A model generated the notes under the pieces. That model was not told where the DNA came from. It did no database searches and saw only the letters and a list, made by a program, of their open reading frames with translations. The position numbers and the translations under genes are program-made. A stretch of DNA of 64,000 bases from Blastococcus sp. VKM Ac-2987 (lineage in GTDB: Bacteria > Actinomycetota > Actinomycetes > Mycobacteriales > Geodermatophilaceae): NCBI RefSeq assembly GCF_026967805.1, contig NZ_JAPVBG010000001.1, forward strand, positions 1,488,047-1,552,046, written 5' to 3'. This document shows positions 57,704 to 64,000 of this stretch, one piece after another. Within the stretch, counting starts at the first letter, position 1, and the number at the start of each line of letters is the position of its first letter.

Positions 57704-58779
57704 GCACTCACCTGGATCTCCGCCGCCTTCCCGGCTGCGGCGTCGGGACGGACGACGGCCGTGGCCTCGACCGTGCGGAGCTGCCCCACGGCGGCGACCA
57801 CGTCCTGCGCGGTCACCGAGGTCAGGCAGGGGTGGCCGGGCACGGGGCACTCGCGGGCCCGGGTGCCCCGGCAGGCCGCGGTCTGGTCGCCCAGGAGCAC
57901 CGTGGGCACGCCGTAGGGCGCCCAGCGCCCGGCGGGCACGACCGGCGCGAACAGCGAGACCACCGGGGTGCCGACGGCGGCGGCCAGGTGCGCGGGCCCG
58001 GTGTTGCCGACGACGACGGCGGCCGCACCGTCGAGCAGCGCGGCCATCTCGGCCAGGGAGGTCGCCCCGCCCAGGTCGACGCCCCGCGTACCCGCGACGA
58101 GGGCGGTGAGCTCGCGCTCGCCCGGCCCGCCGGTGACCAGCACCCGGTGGCCGGCGTCGGCCAGCGCCTCGACCGCCTCGGCGCACCGCTGCGCCGGCCA
58201 GGCGCGGGCCGGGACCGAGGCCCCGGGGTGCAGGACGACGTAGCCGGGCTCCGCGGCGGCCGGGTGCGCGACCGGGGGCAGGGGTCGCCGCACCACGAGC
58301 CGGCCGTCGTCGCCGGCCGGCAGCTCGAACCCCGCGGCCCGGGCCAGCGAGAGGGCCCGCTCGGGCTCGGGGAGGTCGTCGTCGACGCGGTGCCGGACGT
58401 CGAGCAGCGTGCCGGGGTAGTCCACGCTGATCGCCGAGATGCGGGGCACGCCCGCCGTGCGCAGCACCAGGGCCAGGGGCAGGGGCGACTGGTGGAACGA
58501 CGTGGAGAGCACCGCCTCGTCGGGCGCCAGCGCCCGGACGCGGTCGGTGAGCGCGGCGAGGTCGGCGGCGTCGACCGCCGGTGGGTCGCCGAGGATCCAG
58601 GGGCAGGACCAGGTCCAGACCTCGTCGACGCCGGGCAGCAGCTCGGCGGCCGCGGCGCCCGCCGGGCCGGCCAGGAACACGACCCGGTCGGCGGTCGCGG
58701 CGACGGCGCGCACGAGCGGGCCCTGCAGGAGGACGTCGCCGGCGTTGTCGAGGCGCGCGACCAGGACGGTGCGCGTCAC
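57700..58779 (-). CDS. Glycosyltransferase family 9 protein, second copy
   Basis: A 359-residue heptosyltransferase-like GT9 enzyme: VLVARLDNAGDVLLQGPLVRAVAATADRVVFLAGP at the N-terminus, VVLHPGASVPARAWPAQRCAEAVEAL in the middle and GNTGPAHLAAAVGTPVVSLFAPVVP for the nucleotide pocket. The region after it (TAACRGTRARECPVPGHPCL) has three Cys, as in some family members. It is only distantly like the GT9 at the end of the operon. Start: the GTG at 58779 overlaps the fusion gene's stop (GTGA); a GTG one codon earlier is equally possible. Confidence 0.9.
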   Translation of the reverse strand: MTRTVLVARLDNAGDVLLQGPLVRAVAATADRVVFLAGPAGAAAAELLPGVDEVWTWSCPWILGDPPAVDAADLAALTDRVRALAPDEAVLSTSFHQSPLPLALVLRTAGVPRISAISVDYPGTLLDVRHRVDDDLPEPERALSLARAAGFELPAGDDGRLVVRRPLPPVAHPAAAEPGYVVLHPGASVPARAWPAQRCAEAVEALADAGHRVLVTGGPGERELTALVAGTRGVDLGGATSLAEMAALLDGAAAVVVGNTGPAHLAAAVGTPVVSLFAPVVPAGRWAPYGVPTVLLGDQTAACRGTRARECPVPGHPCLTSVTAQDVVAAVGQLRTVEATAVVRPDAAAGKAAEIQVSA

Positions 58780-60266
58780 CACGTCCCACCCAGCACGTCG
58801 TCCACCGCGCCGGTGAGGGTGGTCACGACGTGCGGGGCGGCGGCGACCTCCTCGCGGCGGGTCACCGGCGTCGGCACCATGATCCCGGTCGCCCCGGCGG
58901 CGGCCGCGGCCTCGACGTCGGCGCCGATGTCCCCGATGACGACGACGCGGGCCGGGTCGACGTCCAGCTCGGCGCAGGCGGTCTTGACCATGCCGGGCGC
59001 GGGCTTGCGGCAGCTGCAGCCGTCGTCGGGGCCGTGCGGGCACACCTGCACCGTCTCGAACGGCCCCAGGAGCTCGGCCAGCCGCGCCATGCAGGCGTCG
59101 ACCTGCTCGCGGGTGATCAGCCCCCGGGCCACCCCGGACTGGTTGCTGACCACGCCCACCCGCACGCCGCGGGCGCGCAGCCGGTCGAGGGCCTCCTTCG
59201 CGCCGTCGACCGGGCGGACCCACGCCGGGTCGCCGTTGTAGGGGTAGTCGTGCACCAGGGTGCCGTCGCGGTCGAAGAGGACCAGGTCCGGCAGGCCCTT
59301 CCAGCGGCGGACACCCACGTGCTGCACCACCCCGCGCAGCCAGTGCCAGGTGGCCAGCGGCGGGATGAGCGCACTGGTCGCGAGCATCGTGCCGACCTCC
59401 GCGCGGTCGCGCGGCCCGGGGGCGATGCGCCGCCACGCGAACTCGGCGGTGCCGGCCGCCCAGGCGGCCGCGGTCGCCGCCGCCGATCGCGGACGGCCCG
59501 CCACGGCGAGACCGACCGCGGCCAGGCCGGCGGCGGTGACGGCGAGGTGCTGCGGACGCCGGCCGAGAGCGGCGTCGGCGCGCTCGCGCCAGCCGGGCCC
59601 GTGCAGCCGGCGCATCAGGACGTCGTCGGCGTTGCCGGCCTGCACCCGGGCGCTGACCCAGCGGTCGGTGGGCCGGACCGGGTGGGTGATCCACCGCTCG
59701 CCGCGCACCAGCCGGGCGCCGGTGTCCATGATCCGCAGCGCGAGGTCGGAGTCCTCGCGGAAGGCGCGGGGGAAGCGCTCGTCGAAGCCGCCGACCGCGG
59801 CCAGGGCGCTGCGGCGGTAGGCCAGGTCGGCGGTGATCCAGCTGGAGGTGGCCAGCCCGGCGGTGCCGCGCTCCCAGTCGGTGGGCCGCCGGTGCCCGGG
59901 GAGCGGGACGCGCACCCGGCCCTGGCTGCCGGCGACGTCGGCGGGCAGCCCGGCGAGGTCGGCGTCCAGCCGCTCGTACCAGTCCGGGTCGGTCACGACG
60001 TCGTCGTCGAGGAAGGCGATCCACTCGGTGCGGGCGGTGCGCCAGCCCAGGTTGCGGGCGCGGGCGGGCCCGCCGCCCCCGGTGCGCACGACGCGGACCG
60101 GCGGCAGACCGGGGCGGTCGGGGTGCAGCGGCTCGCCGGTGGGCCGGTCGTCGACGACGACCAGCTCCGCGGGCCGCGGGCCGGGCGCAGCGGCGAGCGC
60201 GTCGAGCAGGACGTCGAGCGAGGGACGCCCGATCGTCGGCACGACGACGGTGCACTGCGCGAGCAT
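58776..60266 (-). CDS. Fusion of family 2 glycosyltransferase and GmhB-type phosphatase
   Basis: A 496-residue protein. Residues 1-230 are a GT2 domain: VVVPTIGRPSLDVLL at the start and the metal-binding AFLDDDVVTDPDWYERL. A hydrophobic region (about 240-310) may touch the membrane. Residues 325-490 are a HAD phosphatase of the histidinol-phosphate/GmhB type, with motif I at FDRDGTL (Asp332, Asp334), SNQSGVARG and the zinc loop CPHGPDDGCSCRKP. GmhB removes the 7-phosphate of heptose 1,7-bisphosphate. The fusion therefore supplies the missing heptose step. First gene of the operon; ATG start. Confidence 0.9.
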   Translation of the reverse strand: MLAQCTVVVPTIGRPSLDVLLDALAAAPGPRPAELVVVDDRPTGEPLHPDRPGLPPVRVVRTGGGGPARARNLGWRTARTEWIAFLDDDVVTDPDWYERLDADLAGLPADVAGSQGRVRVPLPGHRRPTDWERGTAGLATSSWITADLAYRRSALAAVGGFDERFPRAFREDSDLALRIMDTGARLVRGERWITHPVRPTDRWVSARVQAGNADDVLMRRLHGPGWRERADAALGRRPQHLAVTAAGLAAVGLAVAGRPRSAAATAAAWAAGTAEFAWRRIAPGPRDRAEVGTMLATSALIPPLATWHWLRGVVQHVGVRRWKGLPDLVLFDRDGTLVHDYPYNGDPAWVRPVDGAKEALDRLRARGVRVGVVSNQSGVARGLITREQVDACMARLAELLGPFETVQVCPHGPDDGCSCRKPAPGMVKTACAELDVDPARVVVIGDIGADVEAAAAAGATGIMVPTPVTRREEVAAAPHVVTTLTGAVDDVLGGTW

Positions 60267-60298
60267 GATCGCGTCTTGCCCGTTCTCCTACCGGCGAA

Positions 60299-60318
60299 AC
60301 ACTACGGGCTTGAAGTGT
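60299..60318. promoter_or_regulatory. 20-bp palindrome before the heptose operon
   Basis: ACACTACGGGCTTGAAGTGT matches the perfect palindrome at 49541-49560 in 15 of 20 positions, keeping both outer ACACT/GAAGTGT parts. It is 32 bases upstream of the operon's first ATG on the minus strand. An operator for both glycan transcription units is inferred. Confidence 0.55.
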
Positions 60319-60426
60319 CCCTGGACTCAGCCCGACGGGCGACCGCCGGAGCTACCTGGACCGACCGCCGGAGTCCGCCGGGGACCGCCCCCGCTTCCCG
60401 GCGGGACCGGTTGGTAGCGCGGCGGC

Positions 60427-61104
60427 TCAGCGGCCGGAGGGGACCAGGACGCCGACCTCGTCGGCGAACCCGAGCGGGGCGGCGGTGCGCTGCTGCAGCT
60501 CCTCGCGGGACAGCCCGGCGACCATCTCGCGCACGACGAAGCCCGCGGGGCCCACGTCGATGACGGCGAGCTCGGTGTAGACGCGGTGCACGACGGCGGC
60601 GGCGGTCAGCGGGTAGCTGCACTCCTGGAGGAGCTTGGGCCGGCCGTCGGGCGTGGTGTGCATCATCAGCACCAGCACCCGCTTGGCGCCGACGGCGAGG
60701 TCCATGGCGCCGCCGACGGCCGGGGGCAGGTGGGCGTCGTCGGTGGCCCAGTTGGCGAGGTCGCCCCGCTCGGACACCTGGAAGGCGCCCAGGACCGTGA
60801 CGTCGATGTGGCCGCCGCGCATCATCATGAACGAGTCGGTGTGGTGGAAGTAGCAGCCGCCGGTGGCCAGGGTGACCGGTTGCTTGCCGGCGTTGATCAG
60901 CTCCCAGTCCTCCTCGCCGGGCGCCGGCGCGGGACCGAACCCGAGGATGCCGTTCTCGCTGTGGAAGACGATCTCCTTGCCGTCGGAGACGACGTCGCCG
61001 ACGAGGGTGGGCATGCCGATCCCCAGGTTCACGTAGGAACCGTCGGGGATGTCCTGGGCCACCCGGGCGGCCATGTCGGCGTGCGACAGCGGGGCGACGG
61101 TCAT
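60427..61104 (-). CDS. 3-oxoacid CoA-transferase, subunit B
   Basis: Beta subunit (225 residues) of a class I CoA-transferase of the ScoB/PcaJ type, which moves CoA from succinyl-CoA to a 3-oxoacid such as acetoacetate or 3-oxoadipate. The catalytic glutamate is Glu50 in HSENG. The VNLGIGMPTL and GAMDLAVGAKRVLVLMMH blocks are family-typical. The ATG overlaps the subunit A stop (ATGA). No aromatic-degradation genes are nearby, so the physiological substrate is open. Confidence 0.93.
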   Translation of the reverse strand: MTVAPLSHADMAARVAQDIPDGSYVNLGIGMPTLVGDVVSDGKEIVFHSENGILGFGPAPAPGEEDWELINAGKQPVTLATGGCYFHHTDSFMMMRGGHIDVTVLGAFQVSERGDLANWATDDAHLPPAVGGAMDLAVGAKRVLVLMMHTTPDGRPKLLQECSYPLTAAAVVHRVYTELAVIDVGPAGFVVREMVAGLSREELQQRTAAPLGFADEVGVLVPSGR

Positions 61105-61766
61105 CCCGCCACCTCCACGACCCGGTCGACGAAGATGCCCGGGGTCACGACGGCCTCGGGGTCCAGGTCGCCCAGCTCCACGAACTCCCGCACCTGGACG
61201 ACGCTGAGCGTGGCAGCGGTGGCCATGGTGGGGCCGAAGTTCCGCGCCGCCTTGTTGTAGACGAGGTTCCCCCAGCGGTCCGCGCGCTCGGCCTTCACCA
61301 GCGCGACGTCCCCCTGGAGGGGTTCCTCGAAGACGTGCCGCCGTCCGGCGATCACCCGGATCTCCTTGCCTCGGGAGAGCAGCGAGTCGGCGCCGGCCGG
61401 GGTGAAGAACCCGCCCAGGCCGGCTCCGGCCGCCCGCATCCGTTCGCTGAGCGTGCCCTGCGGCACCAGCTCCAGCTCGATGTTCCCCGCCCGGTAGAAC
61501 TCCTCGAACCAGATCGAGCCGGCCGAGCGCGGGTACGAGCAGATGATCTTCCGCACCCGCCCCTCCCGGATCAGCGCGGCGACGTCGGTCTCCCCCGCGC
61601 CGGCGTTGTTGGTCACGATCGTCAGGTCCCGGGCGCCCTGCTCCAGCAGCGCGTGCACCAGCTCCACCGGCACACCGGCGGCGCCGAAGCCGCCGACGAG
61701 GACGATGGCGCCGTCCGCGACCCCCTCGACCGCGTCGGCCAGCGACGCCACCCGCTTGTCGATCAC
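61101..61766 (-). CDS. 3-oxoacid CoA-transferase, subunit A
   Basis: Alpha subunit (221 residues) of the ScoA/PcaI type. The CoA-binding GGFGAAGVPVELVHALLEQG motif lies near residues 24-43, then TIVTNNAGAGETDVAALIREGRVRKIICSYPRS and the GNLVYNKAARNFGPTMATAA block. The GTG at 61766 gives the conserved start VIDKRVASLADAV; a longer frame upstream is proline-rich and not credible. Cotranscribed with subunit B. Confidence 0.92.
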   Translation of the reverse strand: MIDKRVASLADAVEGVADGAIVLVGGFGAAGVPVELVHALLEQGARDLTIVTNNAGAGETDVAALIREGRVRKIICSYPRSAGSIWFEEFYRAGNIELELVPQGTLSERMRAAGAGLGGFFTPAGADSLLSRGKEIRVIAGRRHVFEEPLQGDVALVKAERADRWGNLVYNKAARNFGPTMATAATLSVVQVREFVELGDLDPEAVVTPGIFVDRVVEVAG

Positions 61767-61839
61767 CGCTGCCGCCCCGGGGTCCGCCGCACCCTCGCCC
61801 GCGCGTCCGGGAGCCCTCGCCGGGAACGGGATCCGCCGG

Positions 61840-63477
61840 TCAGGATCGATCCCTCCCCACGCCGCTGTCCGACTGGGCCGAAGCCTCGTCGGTCGCGGTG
61901 CCGTCGGTGTTCTCCGCACCGGGCGTGCCCTCGGGCTCGGCGGTGGTCCCGGTCGCCGCGAGGTCCTCCTCGCCCGGCGTGGCCGGGCGGCTGCGCTGCC
62001 GCCTGCGGCGGATCCCCGCCACCGTGCTGATGATGATGACCAGCGCCATCAGGGCGAAGAGGGTCCCCGACATGGGACGGGTGAAGAAGATCGAGAACTC
62101 CCCGCCGGAGGTCAGCATCGCGCGGCGGAAGTTGGTCTCGAGGATCGAACCGAGCACGAAGGCGAGCACCAGCGGGCCCGGCTCGAACCCGGTCTTCTTC
62201 ATCAGCCAGCCGACGATGCCGAAGATCAGCACGACCCACATGTCGAACGGGTCGTTGTTGACCGAGAAGACGCCGGCCATCGTGACCAGCAGCGCGAAGG
62301 CGGCGAGGATGCCCGCCCGCACCCGCAGCAGCTGCACGAAGAACCCGACGAGCGGGATGTTCAGCGCCAGCAGCATGAGGTTGCCGATGTACATCGAGGC
62401 GATGACGCCCCAGAAGATCTCGGGCTCCTGGGAGATCAGCTGCGGGCCCGGCGTGATGCCCTGGACCAGCAGCGCGCCGAAGATCAGCGCGAGGACCACG
62501 TTCGCCGGGATGCCGAGGGTCAGCAGCGGGATGAACGCCGACGTGGAGGAGGCGTTGTTCGCCGTCTCCGGCCCGGCGACGCCCTCGATGGCGCCCTTGC
62601 CGAACCGGGTCGGGTCCTTGGCGACCCGCTTCTCCGTGGCGTAGGAGGCCAGCGAGGAGATGACCCCGCCACCACCGGGCAGGACGCCGATGAAGAAGCC
62701 CATCACCGAGCCGCGCGCGATGGGCCACCCCGAGGCGCGGAAGTCCGCCTTGGTCGGCCAGATGTTCTTGATCTTGCTCTTGACCGCCTGCGCCTTCTCG
62801 GTCTGCTCGACGTTGTAGAGGATCTCGCCGACGCCGAACAGGCCCATGGCCACCGCGACGAAGTCCAGCCCGTCGAACAGCGAGATCTGGCCGAAGGTGA
62901 AGCGGGTGGTCCCGGTGATGAGGTCCTGACCCATGGTGGCCAGCAGCAGGCCGAGCGCGGCCATGCAGAGGCTCTTCACCGGGTGGCGGGTGCCCAGGTA
63001 GGTGACCAGCAGGATGCCGAGGGCGGTGAGCGCGACGTACTCGGGCGCGCCGAACTCGACGGCGAGGTCGGCCAGCGGCGGGGCCAGCAGGGTCAGCCCG
63101 ATCACCGAGACCGTGCCGCCGATCCAGGACCCGATCGCGGCGATGCCCAGGGCCGGGCCGGCCCGGCCCTGCTTGGCCATCTGGTAGCCGTCGAAGGTGG
63201 TGACGACCGACGCGGCCTCGCCGGGCAGCTGCAGCAGCACCGAGGTGATCGTGCCGCCGTACATCGACCCGTAGTAGATGCCGGCCAGCAGGATGACCGC
63301 GGTGACGGGCTCGATCTCGTAGGTCAGCGGCAGCAGCAGCGCGATGGTCGCCGTCGGCCCGAGGCCCGGCAGCACGCCGATGACCGTGCCGATGAGCACG
63401 CCGAGGAAGACGTAGAGCAGGTTGGTCGGGTCGAGGGCGACCGAGAACCCCGTACCGATTCCTTCGAGGATGCCCAT
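61840..63477 (-). CDS. Tripartite tricarboxylate transporter, TctA subunit
   Basis: Large membrane subunit (545 residues, about 11-12 helices) of a TTT family importer driven by the ion gradient. The signature IGVLPGLGPTATIALLLPLTY is at residues 33-53, followed by YYGSMYGGTITSVLLQLPGEAASVVTTFDG and a second GVLPGGGGVISSLASYATEKR block near 265. The hydrophilic tail is rich in Glu/Thr/Gly. It takes up citrate or another carboxylate with TctB and an external TctC protein, whose gene should lie beyond the window. Confidence 0.93.
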   Translation of the reverse strand: MGILEGIGTGFSVALDPTNLLYVFLGVLIGTVIGVLPGLGPTATIALLLPLTYEIEPVTAVILLAGIYYGSMYGGTITSVLLQLPGEAASVVTTFDGYQMAKQGRAGPALGIAAIGSWIGGTVSVIGLTLLAPPLADLAVEFGAPEYVALTALGILLVTYLGTRHPVKSLCMAALGLLLATMGQDLITGTTRFTFGQISLFDGLDFVAVAMGLFGVGEILYNVEQTEKAQAVKSKIKNIWPTKADFRASGWPIARGSVMGFFIGVLPGGGGVISSLASYATEKRVAKDPTRFGKGAIEGVAGPETANNASSTSAFIPLLTLGIPANVVLALIFGALLVQGITPGPQLISQEPEIFWGVIASMYIGNLMLLALNIPLVGFFVQLLRVRAGILAAFALLVTMAGVFSVNNDPFDMWVVLIFGIVGWLMKKTGFEPGPLVLAFVLGSILETNFRRAMLTSGGEFSIFFTRPMSGTLFALMALVIIISTVAGIRRRRQRSRPATPGEEDLAATGTTAEPEGTPGAENTDGTATDEASAQSDSGVGRDRS

Positions 63478-63478
63478 G

Positions 63479-63931
63479 TCAGCGCCCCGTTCCCGCGAAG
63501 AGGATGCCGTCGGGGAAGGGCACGGCCAGTGCCACCTCGAACAGCAGGTAGAACAGCAGCGCCCCGCCGATCGCCAGCGGGACGGCCAGGCGCCACGGCT
63601 CCTTGGCGAACAGCCTGAGCCAGAACAGCAGCATGAGCACGGCCGGGATGACGAAGCCGATGGCCTCGAACAGCACGATGAACACCGCGAGGCTCAGCAG
63701 ACCACCCGCGATGCGCAGGGCGTTCCGGTTCCACGCCTCGTAGTCGTCGGGTTCGTCGATGAACAGCAGCAGCAGGGCGGTCGCGGTGAGCACCAGCGAC
63801 ACGATGAAGGGCCACAGGCCCGGCCCCGGGGCGCTCAGCTCCCCGACGCCCAGGCTCCAGGACCCCCACAGGGCGGCCGCCCCGAGGAGCAGCAGGACCA
63901 GCGGGGCTATCCGGTGCAACTGCTTGGACAT
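63479..63931 (-). CDS. Tripartite tricarboxylate transporter, TctB subunit
   Basis: Small membrane subunit of 150 residues with four hydrophobic segments (about 10-30, 36-58, 72-100 and 110-140) and the typical GPGLWPFIVSLVLTATALLLL start block. The gene ends one base before the TctA start. The ATG has a GGAG-like sequence ahead of it. Family assignment rests on size, layout and the TctA neighbour. Confidence 0.88.
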   Translation of the reverse strand: MSKQLHRIAPLVLLLLGAAALWGSWSLGVGELSAPGPGLWPFIVSLVLTATALLLLFIDEPDDYEAWNRNALRIAGGLLSLAVFIVLFEAIGFVIPAVLMLLFWLRLFAKEPWRLAVPLAIGGALLFYLLFEVALAVPFPDGILFAGTGR

Positions 63932-63977
63932 CCTGGTCTCCGGGGAAGGTGCGGGCGGGGCCGGGTCGGGCGTCGCG

Positions 63978-64000
63978 GGGGCCGGTGCGGCACCGGCCCC
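63978..64000. other. Hairpin at the window edge upstream of tctB
   Basis: GGGGCCGGTG (63978-63987) and CACCGGCCCC (63991-64000) are a perfect 10-bp inverted repeat with a 3-base loop. It probably separates tctB from a tctC gene lying outside the window, but the sequence ends here. Confidence 0.45.

Noticed and set aside
52449-60266. Heptose genes as evidence for a Gram-negative host or recent transfer
   Set aside because: Base composition, start-codon use and gene overlaps match the rest of the window, and related clusters are known in actinobacteria.

Overview
The window is high-GC DNA from an actinobacterium, most likely a member of the Geodermatophilaceae (Blastococcus/Modestobacter/Geodermatophilus type). 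I base this on the very high GC content, frequent GTG starts, ATGA/GTGA stop-start overlaps, and gene orders known from mycobacteria: recR-ybaB-dnaX, leuA next to ask-asd, and tadA/TadA-associated protein/tyrA. The family assignment is an inference. No phage, transposon or CRISPR array was seen; all of it looks like ordinary chromosome.

Layout. 0-7.4 kb: a small hypothetical gene, then asd and ask (aspartate pathway, minus strand), a phospholipase D-like gene, a triple palindrome array, an XRE regulator, and leuA behind a leucine leader peptide and hairpin. 7.4-14 kb: a complete Mrp-type Na+/H+ antiporter operon (fused mrpA-B, then C, D, E, F, G). 14-20.6 kb: a NarL-type two-component system facing a membrane protein gene, an ABC-F protein, and an MFS exporter with its ArsR-like regulator and operator. 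20.7-26.6 kb: two pirins, an F420/FMN PPOX-type enzyme, a VOC protein, a TPM-domain membrane protein and a small Rieske protein. 26.6-32.3 kb: a dipeptide/oligopeptide ABC transporter (dppA, B, C and a fused double ATPase). 32.6-36.4 kb: recR, ybaB, dnaX, the SRP RNA and tRNA-Ser(GGA), all on the minus strand. 36.6-42.5 kb: a small hypothetical gene, a Ser/Thr kinase, tRNA-Ser(CGA), tadA, a HAD hydrolase, a TadA-associated protein, an O-methyltransferase, tyrA and a DUF2630 protein. 42.6-49.4 kb: a PucR-type regulator divergent from a five-gene branched-chain amino-acid-type ABC transporter. 49.6-60.3 kb: a sugar-nucleotide and glycan locus with a UDP-glucuronate decarboxylase-like enzyme, a VWA protein, and a seven-gene minus-strand operon that combines heptose activation (GmhA, HldE, a GT2-GmhB fusion) with glycosyltransferases. 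60.4-64 kb: a 3-oxoacid CoA-transferase and TctA/TctB of a tripartite tricarboxylate transporter, cut at the window edge.

The least expected signals are non-coding. One family of long palindromes around a GTCTCTGCCCA core occurs six times at four places, each 3' of a stop codon. Two copies of a spaced 46-bp element lie between the PucR gene and the transporter operon. A 20-bp palindrome (ACACTTCGAGGCCGAAGTGT and a close variant) precedes both the decarboxylase gene and the heptose operon, suggesting joint control of the glycan locus. The heptose operon itself, in a presumably LPS-free organism, is the best candidate here for a little-described system.
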